DNA of 64,000 nt from Nocardia pneumoniae NBRC 100136. GTDB lineage: Bacteria > Actinomycetota > Actinomycetes > Mycobacteriales > Mycobacteriaceae. Positions 52,137 to 60,416 of the stretch are shown piece by piece (within the stretch, counting starts at the first letter, position 1; every line of letters begins with the position of its first letter). The position numbers and the translations under genes were made by a program. Location of the stretch: NCBI RefSeq assembly GCF_000308755.1, contig NZ_BAGF01000087.1:36372-100371 (forward strand), given 5' to 3'. Below the pieces are notes generated by a model, which had not been told where the DNA came from, did not search any database, and saw only the letters and a list, made by a program, of their open reading frames with translations.

Positions 52137-53572
52137 CGCGGAGCCCGGTGCTCACCGATCCGCTCGCCGATCTCGCGACCCTGACCAACCGCTCCGAGGC
52201 CAGGAAACGGGAAGTGCGCGGGCAGTTGCCGCCGGATGCGTGGTTCGCGGGGACCGGCGGCCGCCGCTACTCGGGGATCATCGACGCCTACCACGGCGAA
52301 ACCGGCCGTGCGCCGGACGCGCGGGCCATCGCCGCGCTGGACCGCGCGTGGCGGGAGCTGCTGCATGTCGCTCCGCCCGCGGACTATCTCGACGGACGGT
52401 TGTATGACAAGCGGCAGCCACTGAGCCTGCGCGAGTCGGCCGCGCGCAGGCTCTTCGCGCGGCTGTCGCATCCGGTGGACGGCGTCCCCGGTGTGCGGGT
52501 ACGCGCGGAGGAGGTGATCGTGTGTCCGTACTCGAGCACGATGCTGCTCGAGGAAGCGATCGCCACGCTGGCCGAGCCGGGCGGCGTCATCGTGTGTCCG
52601 GAGGGCTTCTACAAGAGCTCCAGCATTCACGTCGAGAAATTCGGGCTGCGGATCGTGTCCTGCCCGGTTTCCCCGGACGACGAGTTCAAGATCGACCCGC
52701 TGCGGCTCGCCCGCTGCCTGGACGAACTGCGCGCGACCGGCGAGCTGTGCGGCGTCCTGCTCACCTTGCCGGGTAACCCCGTGGTCGCCGACTACACCGC
52801 GGCCGAACTGGCGGAGATCGGGCGGGTCCTGCTCGACTGCGGTGTTCCGGTCATCTGCGATATGGCCTTCGACCGGCTGGTGGCCTCGCACATCCCGCTC
52901 GCGGCGTTACACGTCGAGACCGACCAGGGCATTCGGCGGCTGTACGACGTCGTCCTGACCATCACGGGAAACTCCAAGGGCTACAACGCCTTCGGTCCGT
53001 GCAAGCTGGGTGCGGCGTGCACCGGCGACACCGCGTGGCTGGAGCGGATCAGGGAACGGCTCACCATCTCCTTCCAGCGCGAGACCACCCACCTGGTCCG
53101 CGCGATCCTCGAGCACACCTCCGAGGATTACTTCGACCGCAACCACGCGCTCATGCGCTCGCAAATCGAGAAGGCCGCCGGGCGCGTCACCGCGATCAAC
53201 GCTCGGCTCGGCGCCGACCTGCTGCGACCACTGGGCAGCCAGGAAGGCATGTTCCTTTCGCTCGTGTTCGATCGGGCGCTGCTCGACGCGGCTGGCATGC
53301 AGACCAGCGCGCAGGTGGAGGACATGCTGCTCGCGGTCGCGGGGGTCGACAGCGTGGCGCTGGACCGGACCGGCTCGCTGCGACCCGGTGTGCGCCTGAA
53401 TGTCCTTGCGCCCCGTAAAGCGCCACGGCAGGAGTCACCCGCATTGATCGACGAACTTTTCGACCGCCTCGAGCAATTGCTCCGCGACATCATCGATGGA
53501 CAGACCTATCGCGATGCGCTCGCCGCTCGTGGTCTCACTGCCCTCGTGGCGGAAGCGAGGACCCCACGGTGA
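52133..53572 (+). CDS. PLP-dependent aminotransferase, fold type I
   Basis: 479 residues; GTG in the stop of the regulator. Class I/II aminotransferase landmarks: Asn215 in LPGNPVVADY, Asp243 in ICDMAFDRL (pyridine N contact) and the Schiff-base Lys282 in TGNSKGYNAFG. About 90 extra N-terminal residues precede the usual fold. The C-terminal part (RLNVLAPRK) carries the carboxylate-binding Arg. It should exchange an amino group between an amino acid and a 2-oxo acid. Co-translated with the PntA-like gene. The amino acid is unknown; the sequence is distant from standard aspartate enzymes. Confidence 0.82.
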   Translation: MTRSPVLTDPLADLATLTNRSEARKREVRGQLPPDAWFAGTGGRRYSGIIDAYHGETGRAPDARAIAALDRAWRELLHVAPPADYLDGRLYDKRQPLSLRESAARRLFARLSHPVDGVPGVRVRAEEVIVCPYSSTMLLEEAIATLAEPGGVIVCPEGFYKSSSIHVEKFGLRIVSCPVSPDDEFKIDPLRLARCLDELRATGELCGVLLTLPGNPVVADYTAAELAEIGRVLLDCGVPVICDMAFDRLVASHIPLAALHVETDQGIRRLYDVVLTITGNSKGYNAFGPCKLGAACTGDTAWLERIRERLTISFQRETTHLVRAILEHTSEDYFDRNHALMRSQIEKAAGRVTAINARLGADLLRPLGSQEGMFLSLVFDRALLDAAGMQTSAQVEDMLLAVAGVDSVALDRTGSLRPGVRLNVLAPRKAPRQESPALIDELFDRLEQLLRDIIDGQTYRDALAARGLTALVAEARTPR

Positions 53573-54534
53573 TCGTGGGGGTACTTCGCGAGACGGCTCC
53601 CCGGGAATCCCGCGTCGCGCTCACTCCGCAAGATGTGCGGGAGCTTTCGACGGCGGGACTCCAGGTTGTCGTGGAGAAGGGCGCGGGGAGCGGCGCCGGT
53701 TTCGCCGACTCCGCCTATCGTGCGTCCGGGGCGCTCGTCGTCGCGGATCGCGCGACCGTATTCGAGCGCGCAGGCATCGTGGCCTGGGTGAAGCCGCCGG
53801 CCTTCGAGCTGGCATCGATGCCGTTGCGGGCCGGGACGACCCTGGTCGGTTTCCAAGATCCGCACTACCGCCGCGACGAAATCGACCGGTTGCGCGGGCG
53901 CGGCGTCGAATCGGTCGCGTTCGACCTGGTGCCGCGCGACGACACGACGACCGAGATCGATGCGCTGTCCACCATGAGCCGGATCGCGGGCGCGGTGGGC
54001 TACGCCGAAGGCAGACAGCTGCTTTCTCCACAGCTGCGGTCGCGTCCGGTCCGCCCCCTCGTGCTGGGTTGCGGGATGGCCGGACTCGCCGCGATCGCCG
54101 CGGCGCGCACGTTCGGCGACGAGAAGCCGAGCGCTGTCGGCAACCGACTCGAACAGGAGACCGCCGCTCTGGGTGCGGGAGCCGGGCGCTTCGTGCCGAA
54201 CCAGGACGACAACGCGGCGCTGCTCGACCTGCTCGCCATGACACCGCCCGACCTCATCATCTGCACCGCCGTGCATCGCGGATCCCCCGCGCCGCGCCTG
54301 CTCCGGCAAGCGTCCTTGGACCTACTCGCTCCGGGCACGGTGATCGTGGATCTCGTCGCCAAGGCGGGCGGCAACTGTGTCGCCACGGTGCCGGACACCA
54401 CCGTCACCCTGCCGAACGGCGTCCTCGTCACGCATCGCTCGAATTACCCCACCGCCCGCCCGACGGCGGCCAGTCACGCTTACGGCGCGGCGGCGGCGGC
54501 CATGATCCTGCGGATCGCACAAGGACAGCGCTGA
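53569..54534 (+). CDS. alanine dehydrogenase / PntA-like NAD(P)-binding protein
   Basis: 321 residues; GTG overlapping the aminotransferase stop. The N-terminal AlaDH/PNT domain begins VGVLRETAPRESRVALTP, with WVKPP at about 73-77. The Rossmann motif is GCGMAG (167-172), and the end (VTHRSNYPTARPTAASHAYG) is closer to the transhydrogenase alpha subunit than to alanine dehydrogenase. The acidic residue after the second strand is replaced (AVGNRLE where PntA has a D), which may shift the cofactor preference. No PntB is near, so it is probably a soluble dehydrogenase. Last gene of the trio. Confidence 0.75.
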   Translation: MIVGVLRETAPRESRVALTPQDVRELSTAGLQVVVEKGAGSGAGFADSAYRASGALVVADRATVFERAGIVAWVKPPAFELASMPLRAGTTLVGFQDPHYRRDEIDRLRGRGVESVAFDLVPRDDTTTEIDALSTMSRIAGAVGYAEGRQLLSPQLRSRPVRPLVLGCGMAGLAAIAAARTFGDEKPSAVGNRLEQETAALGAGAGRFVPNQDDNAALLDLLAMTPPDLIICTAVHRGSPAPRLLRQASLDLLAPGTVIVDLVAKAGGNCVATVPDTTVTLPNGVLVTHRSNYPTARPTAASHAYGAAAAAMILRIAQGQR

Positions 54535-54624
54535 GCGTCTGGCTTTCGGTATCGACCCCGGGTCCCGCCATGCGGCGGATGCCGCCGGTGCGGGCGTGCG
54601 CGTCGACGATGCGGTGGAAGTACC

Positions 54625-54652
54625 TTGACGATCAATGAGAACGTGTTCTAAT
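54625..54652 (+). promoter_or_regulatory. promoter of SDR gene with KstR-type operator
   Basis: TTGACG (54625-54630) and TCTAAT (54647-54652) are 16 bases apart. The inverted repeat AGAAC-GT-GTTCT lies between and over the -10, and 54637-54650 matches the recalled KstR consensus T-NN-AAC-NN-GTT-NN-A at 7 of 8 fixed positions. Predicted +1 falls on the ATG. Confidence 0.65.
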
Positions 54653-54659
54653 TTTTGGC

Positions 54660-55427
54660 ATGCGCAGATTTGACGGTCGCCGCGTGATGGTGACGGGAGC
54701 GGGATCCGGCATCGGCCAGGGCATCGCCCTGCGGCTGCTCGACGAGGGCGCCCAGCTGGTAGCCGCCGACATCGACGCGACCGGCCTGACGGCCACCGCG
54801 GAGAAGGCGGGTGACGGCGCCGCGCGCTTGCGAACGGTCGAGGTGAACATCGCCGATCCCGAGTCCGTGCGCGCTGCCACCGAACAGGCCCTCGAGTTCC
54901 TCGGCGGCCTGGACGTGCTGGTGAACGCGGCGGGCATCCTGCGGCCCGCCCGCACCCATGAGATGCCGCTCGAGGTGTGGAACCAGGTCATCACGGTGAA
55001 TCTCACCGGAACCTTCCTGATGACCCAGGCCGCGTTGCCCGCGCTGCTGGACACCGGACACGGCGTAGTGGTCAACATCTCCTCGACCGCGGCCTTCAGC
55101 GCGGCTCCCTACCTCGCGTCCTACGCGGCGTCCAAGGGCGGCGTGAACTCCTTCACCCACGCCATCGCCCTGGAGTACGCCAAACAGGGGCTGCGGGCGG
55201 TGAACATCGTTCCGGCCGGTATCACCAGCGGAATCACGACGAAGTCCATCCTCGACCAGCCCGAGGGATTCGACCCGCAGCTCTTCTCCCGGATGACGGG
55301 ATGGCTGAACGGAGGAGCCCTCGGCAATCCGGAGGACATCGCCGGCGTGGTCGCCATGGTCGCCTCGGACGACGGGCGCTACATAACGGGAACCGAGATC
55401 CGGGTCGACGGCGGCGCGCTGATGTAG
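54660..55427 (+). CDS. short-chain dehydrogenase/reductase
   Basis: 255 residues. Classical SDR: TGAGSGIGQG at 12-21 (NAD(P) binding), NAAG at about 90, Ser in NISST, and YAASK with the catalytic Tyr and Lys. There is no ribosome site; the -10 box ends 7 bases before the ATG, so the transcript is probably leaderless. A KstR-like operator over the promoter suggests control by steroid or lipid breakdown products, for example a hydroxysteroid or 3-hydroxyacyl dehydrogenase. The methyltransferase gene converges with no gap. Confidence 0.88.
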   Translation: MRRFDGRRVMVTGAGSGIGQGIALRLLDEGAQLVAADIDATGLTATAEKAGDGAARLRTVEVNIADPESVRAATEQALEFLGGLDVLVNAAGILRPARTHEMPLEVWNQVITVNLTGTFLMTQAALPALLDTGHGVVVNISSTAAFSAAPYLASYAASKGGVNSFTHAIALEYAKQGLRAVNIVPAGITSGITTKSILDQPEGFDPQLFSRMTGWLNGGALGNPEDIAGVVAMVASDDGRYITGTEIRVDGGALM

Positions 55428-56066
55428 TTATCGGGGTGTCGCGATCACAAGGTGGTGTGGAATCGGCCGGGTCGGCAGCCGCTGATGCTCGACGGTGCAA
55501 CCCGCCTGCTTCAGCGCGGCGATCACATCCGGTACCGGGCGCAGGGTGAAGCCGTAGGACGTGAACGGCAGCTTCGCCATCGCGTCCGGGTCGCCGACGC
55601 CGATCACCAGGCGACCGCCCGGTCGGACCACCCGGGTGAGTTCCGCGCAGGCAGCGGCCAGATCCGGGACGAAGTAGACGGTATTGACCGTGATCGCGGC
55701 GTCCAAGCTGTCGTCGGCGAGCGGCAGCGCGGTGAGCGAGCCCTCGGCGAGGCGCAATCGGCCGGAGTCGATATCGTCGGCGTGACCGGAGCGGGCGCGC
55801 GCCAGCATGTCGGCGGAGATCTCGACGCCGTGCACGACGCCACTGGCGCCGACCCGCTCGAGCAGCAGCGAAAGTCCTGCTCCGCCACCGAATCCGACGT
55901 CGGCGGCGATTCCGCCGGGCGCGACGGCGGCGGCCTCGACCGCGCCTGCGATGGCGCTCTTGTTGCCGCGGTTGAGCAGAAAAGCGACGCCCTTGCCGAG
56001 CATGCCGTGCGGGTTGCCCAGTTGACTCGCGACGGTGGACAGCAGGCGAGCCCGGACACTGTTCAT
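55428..56066 (-). CDS. class I SAM-dependent methyltransferase
   Basis: 212 residues. Methyltransferase type 11 motifs: IAADVGFGGGAGLSLLLERV (motif I, about 52-71), VHGVEISADMLARA (motif II) and AITVNTVYFVPDLAAACAEL (post-motif II). The target is unknown; cytoplasmic. Its stop directly abuts the SDR stop, 0 bases apart and convergent. No operon partner is visible. Confidence 0.85.
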   Translation of the reverse strand: MNSVRARLLSTVASQLGNPHGMLGKGVAFLLNRGNKSAIAGAVEAAAVAPGGIAADVGFGGGAGLSLLLERVGASGVVHGVEISADMLARARSGHADDIDSGRLRLAEGSLTALPLADDSLDAAITVNTVYFVPDLAAACAELTRVVRPGGRLVIGVGDPDAMAKLPFTSYGFTLRPVPDVIAALKQAGCTVEHQRLPTRPIPHHLVIATPR

Positions 56067-56173
56067 GGCGTCATCGTATCGGTCCGGTCTCGCCGGTCGG
56101 AGCAGCGGAAGCCGAATACTGTTCGCCCGTGCGTCCGTTCGGATGCCGCGTTGCCTAGCGAAGGACGACCGTG

Positions 56174-57589
56174 ATGCGCCGCCTACTGATCATCCTCGCT
56201 GCCTGCGCACTCGCGCTGTTGCCGACCGAGCCCGCCGCGGCGGCGGGGCACTGGGGACCGCTCGCGCCACCCAATCCCTTCCTCGGACCGGCCGGTACCG
56301 CGACCATGCACGGCGACGCGGGTTCTTCGGACGCGACCCCCCTTGCCGGGCCGGGCGGCAGCGCCAGGGCGGTCGCGGCCTTTCCGCTGGCCGCCGCGTG
56401 CCCGACGTTGCTGGAAGGATCGGACAACCTTGTGGTCGCGCTGTGTACCGCGATCGCGGGACAGACGCCGACGGTGTATCTACTCGATCCTTCGGCGCCT
56501 GGGCCTATGTCGGCCTCGCTCGCCGCGTTGGCGTTGACCAAAGGCAGCCTGCTCGGTGGGGTTTACGCCTACTTGGACAACGACGACCGGCTGGTGGTCG
56601 TGGACGGGGCGAACCGATTGCTCCGGGTGCGGCACGAGCGTGACGTGACGGGCACGTGGCGGCTGGTCAGCGAGGAATCCGCTGACCTGGGGCCGGTGAT
56701 CCCGTCCGGGGACAACGTGACCGGTCTGGTCCCGGACTGGTCGGGCAACGTCTGGTTCGCGACCGGCCAGGGCGTGGTCGGGTCCGTCGCCGCGACCGGG
56801 CGGGTCGCGGCATTGACGCTGCCCGTCGGCGAGCAAGTGGCGAACAGTATTTCGGCGGCACCGAGCGGGCTGGTCGCCGTGGCGACGACGCACGCGCTGT
56901 ACGAACTGCGTGCCGACGCGTTCGGCGGTCCGCAGATCGTATGGCGAGCGGCCTACGACCGTGGATCCGCGCGTAAGCCGGGGCAGCTCAGCTGGGGCAC
57001 CGGATCGACACCCACATACTTCGGGCCGGACACCGGCGCCGACTATCTGACCATCGTCGACAACGCCGACGAGCAGGTGCACGCGCTGGTATTCCATTCG
57101 GGTACCGGGCAATTGGTGTGCAGGGTTCCGGTCCTCATCGAAGGCGGTGCGGGCAGCGAGAATTCGCCGATCGGGATCGGTCGCTCGGTGGTCGTCGCGA
57201 GTACCTACGGTTACCCGTATCCGGCGCTGCCGGAGGGCGCGGGCCCGGCAGTGCCGCCGAGCGCGCCGTTCACGGGCGGCATGACGCGGATCGACGTGGC
57301 GGACCACGGATGTCATACGATGTGGGAGAACACGGTTCGCAGTGCGGCCGTACCGCGGCTGTCCACCGCCGACGGCGCGCTGTACACCATCGCTCGCGTC
57401 GGCCGCGACCACGCGACAGCCATTGACGGGTACGCGTTCACGGTCGTGGATCCGGATACCGGTGCGGTCACCGCTTCGCACTCGCTTCCCGGCGCCATCG
57501 TCCACGATCCGCTCCAGACCGCACCACTGATCAGCCACGACAGGCGGCTGCTCCAAGGAACGGTTACCGGAATCATGCGCGTCGGCTGA
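56174..57589 (+). CDS. secreted beta-propeller-like protein, unknown function
   Basis: 471 residues; AAGGA lies 8 bases before the ATG (a GTG one codon earlier is possible). A signal peptide is at 1-24 (LLIILAACALALLP, cleaved near AAAAG). The mature part has repeated strands with DNDDRLVVVDGANRLLRV, PDWSGNVWFATGQGVVGSV, APSGLVAVATTHALYEL and STADGALYTIARVG, a pattern of propeller blades. Four Cys could form disulphides. No enzyme motif is seen. Single gene; function unknown. Confidence 0.7.
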   Translation: MRRLLIILAACALALLPTEPAAAAGHWGPLAPPNPFLGPAGTATMHGDAGSSDATPLAGPGGSARAVAAFPLAAACPTLLEGSDNLVVALCTAIAGQTPTVYLLDPSAPGPMSASLAALALTKGSLLGGVYAYLDNDDRLVVVDGANRLLRVRHERDVTGTWRLVSEESADLGPVIPSGDNVTGLVPDWSGNVWFATGQGVVGSVAATGRVAALTLPVGEQVANSISAAPSGLVAVATTHALYELRADAFGGPQIVWRAAYDRGSARKPGQLSWGTGSTPTYFGPDTGADYLTIVDNADEQVHALVFHSGTGQLVCRVPVLIEGGAGSENSPIGIGRSVVVASTYGYPYPALPEGAGPAVPPSAPFTGGMTRIDVADHGCHTMWENTVRSAAVPRLSTADGALYTIARVGRDHATAIDGYAFTVVDPDTGAVTASHSLPGAIVHDPLQTAPLISHDRRLLQGTVTGIMRVG

Positions 57590-58429
57590 GCCGGGCCACG
57601 GCGTAGGAGGCGGCGTGCAGCGGTCTACGGATGGTGCGGGGTCTGATGCGGGCATCGCCCCGGGGCCTAACGCGGGTTGTCCCACTGACCGGAGGACCGC
57701 GGAAGCCGTGATCCAGCGGTCGGGGACTGTGACTTGGATCTCTCGAACTGCGCTGTCACGGCGTCCATTTCGCGAGGTTGCGGCTGCTCGAAGGGGTAGT
57801 GAGGCGAAGATCACATACCTCTTTATGGTTGCGATCGAGGTGCTGACTGGTGGCGACCGGACACTGCGGCGTGGCCCGATGTCGGAGCCGGTTAATACCG
57901 AGCCTGTCGGGGAACTGACCGGTCTTCGTGTATCCGAGCTGTGTACTCGTCGGTTTATTACCACGTAAACAAACTTTTGGTCGCTTTCTATTCGTCGGCG
58001 GCCAGCAATCGTCATTTCCGAGGAGTGAACGTGCAGGTGAGAGCGCATGCCAGCAAACCATGGAGCGCTCTATGTCGTGGCATAGCTAACGTCCCTGGGA
58101 TATCCGCGACGCCTTTGGGCGGCGATTCGGAGTCGCGGTCGAAGAGTTTTTACCAGGGTGCCGTAGGCGCGCTGAAACAGGGGACATGGACACCCGGATC
58201 GGTTTGCTGGCGAGGGGTGGAAGGAGGGTGCCGCAAGGGTTTGCTGGCGTGCTGCTTTATACGCTTGACCACGGCGGGGACGGTTGCGTAGGGATAACGG
58301 TTGTGTAGAGTTAACGGCAACGCTGGCCGCAGCTCGAGCGAGACTCGCTGCGGCCAGCGGAACTCAAATGGGGGACTCGAAACCACTCCGTGACGCGGCT
58401 TAGCTGCCGGTTGCCCGAACCGCGCTCGC
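57590..58429. other. long intergenic region
   Basis: About 840 bases with no gene I can support. Frames here have poor codon use. It holds the hairpin at 58321, an A+T-rich patch near 57955-57990, and a 14-base copy (GGGGACGGTTGCGT, 58276-58289) of the tandem-repeat unit near tRNA-Leu. Confidence 0.5.
58321..58359 (-). terminator. hairpin downstream of SpoIIM gene
   Basis: CGCTGGCCGCAG (58321-58332) pairs perfectly with 58348-58359, 15-base loop. It lies after the leftward SpoIIM gene. There is no T run on the minus strand, so it may act with Rho or as an RNA-stabilising stem. Confidence 0.5.
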
Positions 58430-59446
58430 TCAGTGTGTGCTGATTGTTGTCTCGCTCACAGTCGCGAGTTGATTCCTGGACGGCTCGGTGGCCTCGCCCG
58501 CCTGCTCCAGTACCGCCCGACGCCCGACCACGAAGACATAGAGCAGGAAGACCGCCTCGGCGGTGAACCCGATCGCGATGCGGACCGGCGCGGGCAGCGG
58601 GCTCGGCGTCACGAAACCCTCGATGAAGCCACATACCAGCAACACCCCGACCAGTCCGAGCGCCACCGCCGCGGTCGCCCGGCCTTGCCTGGCCACCGCC
58701 TCCAACCGGCTGAGCCGACCCGGATCGATCAGCGTCCAACCGAGTTTCAGCCCCACGCCGCCCGCGACGAACACAGCCGTCAGCTCCAGGGTGCCGTGCG
58801 GGAGGATGAAGCCGAAGAACGAATCCAGCCGCCCGGCATCGGCCATCAGGCCCGCGGTGACGCCCAGATTGAGCGCGTTCATGAACAGCAGGTACCCGGC
58901 AGGCAGGATCAACACGCCGGTGAACAACGCCATGGCCGCCACCCACGCGTTGTTAGTCCACACCTGCGCGGCGAACGCACCCTGCGGATGTTCCGAGTAG
59001 TACGTCTCGAACGCGCCGCCGGGCGCGGTGAGATCACCGCTGTCTCCCGGGATGCCGAGAACCTTTCGCGCCGAATCGAACCGGTCCACCCAGACGGCCA
59101 ACCCCGCCGAGACGAGCAGGAACACCCCGGCCACGCCGACCCACCACGGCCAGGACCGGTAGAGCGCCGCGGGGAAACGGTGGCTGAAGAACCGGCCGAC
59201 CTCCCGCCAGGTGTCGGTGCGCGTCCCCAGCACCCGGCCACGGGCCCGGGCCAGCAGCGCGCTGAGCCCGGCGATCAACTCGGGGTCGGGACTGTGCGAC
59301 TGCAACCGCGCCAACTGCTGCGACGTCCGGCGGTAGAGCATGACCAATTCGTCCGCCTCGGCACCGGTCAGCTTGCCCCGGGTGGACAGATAGTCGAGCC
59401 GCTCCCACTCCCTGCGGTGGGCCAGGCTGTATGCGTCCACGTCCAT
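58430..59446 (-). CDS. SpoIIM-family membrane protein
   Basis: 338 residues from the ATG at 59446 with GGGAGG 6 bases upstream. A cytoplasmic helical head (about 1-90) is followed by six membrane helices with FLLVSAGLAVW, LFMNALNLGVTAGLM and GFILPHGTLELTAVFVAGG, the SpoIIM pattern. In actinomycetes it is encoded with RDD, DUF58, DUF4350 and MoxR genes. The role is unknown outside sporulation. Divergent from the RDD gene with only 43 bases between. Confidence 0.88.
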   Translation of the reverse strand: MDVDAYSLAHRREWERLDYLSTRGKLTGAEADELVMLYRRTSQQLARLQSHSPDPELIAGLSALLARARGRVLGTRTDTWREVGRFFSHRFPAALYRSWPWWVGVAGVFLLVSAGLAVWVDRFDSARKVLGIPGDSGDLTAPGGAFETYYSEHPQGAFAAQVWTNNAWVAAMALFTGVLILPAGYLLFMNALNLGVTAGLMADAGRLDSFFGFILPHGTLELTAVFVAGGVGLKLGWTLIDPGRLSRLEAVARQGRATAAVALGLVGVLLVCGFIEGFVTPSPLPAPVRIAIGFTAEAVFLLYVFVVGRRAVLEQAGEATEPSRNQLATVSETTISTH

Positions 59447-59489
59447 TCGGTTGCCTCCCACTCCCGCCGCTCGCAAGAATGCTATCGAC

Positions 59490-60281
59490 ATGGCTGAATT
59501 CACGACCGGCGAAGCGGTGGCCCTGGAGCTGCCGATCGCCCGGATCCCCACCAGGACCACCGCGTTCCTGATCGACGTGCTGGTGCAGTGCACGCTCGGA
59601 TTCGTCCTGTTCGCGATCGTCTGGACGGTGCTGCCCGCGGGGGTGGATTCGGCGTGGCTGGACGCGGTGGTGCTGGTCACCGTCGTGGCTGTCCTGGTCG
59701 GCTACCCGGTGACCTGTGAGACGCTCTGGCGCGGGCGGACATTGGGCAAGCTCATGCTCGGGCTTCGGGTCGTGCGCCAGGACGGCGGACCGATCGACTT
59801 CCGGCACGCGCTCACCCGCGGCCTCGCTGGCGCCATCGTCGACTTCTGGATGCTCGGTGGACTCGGCGCCATCGCGGTTCTCACCTCGATGTGCTCGCCG
59901 CACGCGCGGCGGGTCGGTGACGTGCTCGCGGGCACCGTGGTCGTGCACACACAACGGCCGCTGCCGCTGCCCGCGCTGGCCATCGCCCCGCCCTGGCTGA
60001 CGGGCTGGAGCGCGCACCTCGACCTGTCCGGGCTGCCGGAGGATCTCGCGCTGGCCGTACGTCAGTATCTGACCCGGTTCCGGACGCTCACGCCCGCCGC
60101 CCAGCACAATTTGGGCACGGCGCTGGTAACCGAAGTGTGCGGACGCCTCCGCGTCGCACCGCCCCTCGGCTACCCCCCATTACAGATCCTCGGCGCGGTC
60201 ATCGCCGAGCGACAGCGCCGGGTACTGCCACAGCCCAGGTTTCCGGTGTTCCCGCGGCCGATGGCAGTGCGGGCCCAATAG
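59490..60281 (+). CDS. RDD-family membrane protein
   Basis: 263 residues. The RDD domain, about 20-160, has three or four helices and the motif RTTAFLIDVLVQ, with WRGRTLGKLMLGLRVVR and an RRVGDVLAGTVVV segment. A soluble C-terminal tail of about 90 residues follows. RDD proteins are suggested to transport compatible solutes or ions. It pairs with the divergent SpoIIM gene across a short shared promoter region. Confidence 0.88.
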   Translation: MAEFTTGEAVALELPIARIPTRTTAFLIDVLVQCTLGFVLFAIVWTVLPAGVDSAWLDAVVLVTVVAVLVGYPVTCETLWRGRTLGKLMLGLRVVRQDGGPIDFRHALTRGLAGAIVDFWMLGGLGAIAVLTSMCSPHARRVGDVLAGTVVVHTQRPLPLPALAIAPPWLTGWSAHLDLSGLPEDLALAVRQYLTRFRTLTPAAQHNLGTALVTEVCGRLRVAPPLGYPPLQILGAVIAERQRRVLPQPRFPVFPRPMAVRAQ

Positions 60282-60386
60282 GCGGCTGCCTCGCCTTCGC
60301 TCGGCCCGGCGCGGTTCGATGACGGACTTCGTCCGGCAGCGTCATTTGTGCGGCTGCCTCGGCCTTCGCTCGGCCCAGCGCGGGGT
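60282..60386 (+). repeat. direct repeat pair after RDD gene
   Basis: Two copies of a ~36-base unit (GCGGCTGCCTCG, then CCTTCGCTCGGCCC and GCGCGG) at 60282-60316 and 60350-60386. Between them is a hairpin TGACGGACTTCGTCC and a matching GACG/CGTC stem. They fill most of the 135-base gap before the deaminase gene. Confidence 0.75.
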
Positions 60387-60416
60387 TGCGAACGAACGGC
60401 GTCCAGTGGCACCCCG

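Noticed and set aside
57615..57968. 117-residue plus-strand frame
   Set aside because: Poor third-position G/C, no ribosome site, no recognisable motif.
58377..58420. T-arm-like sequence on the minus strand (TTTCGAGTCCCCC)
   Set aside because: The flanking stem does not pair and no acceptor or anticodon arm can be built, so it is not a tRNA.
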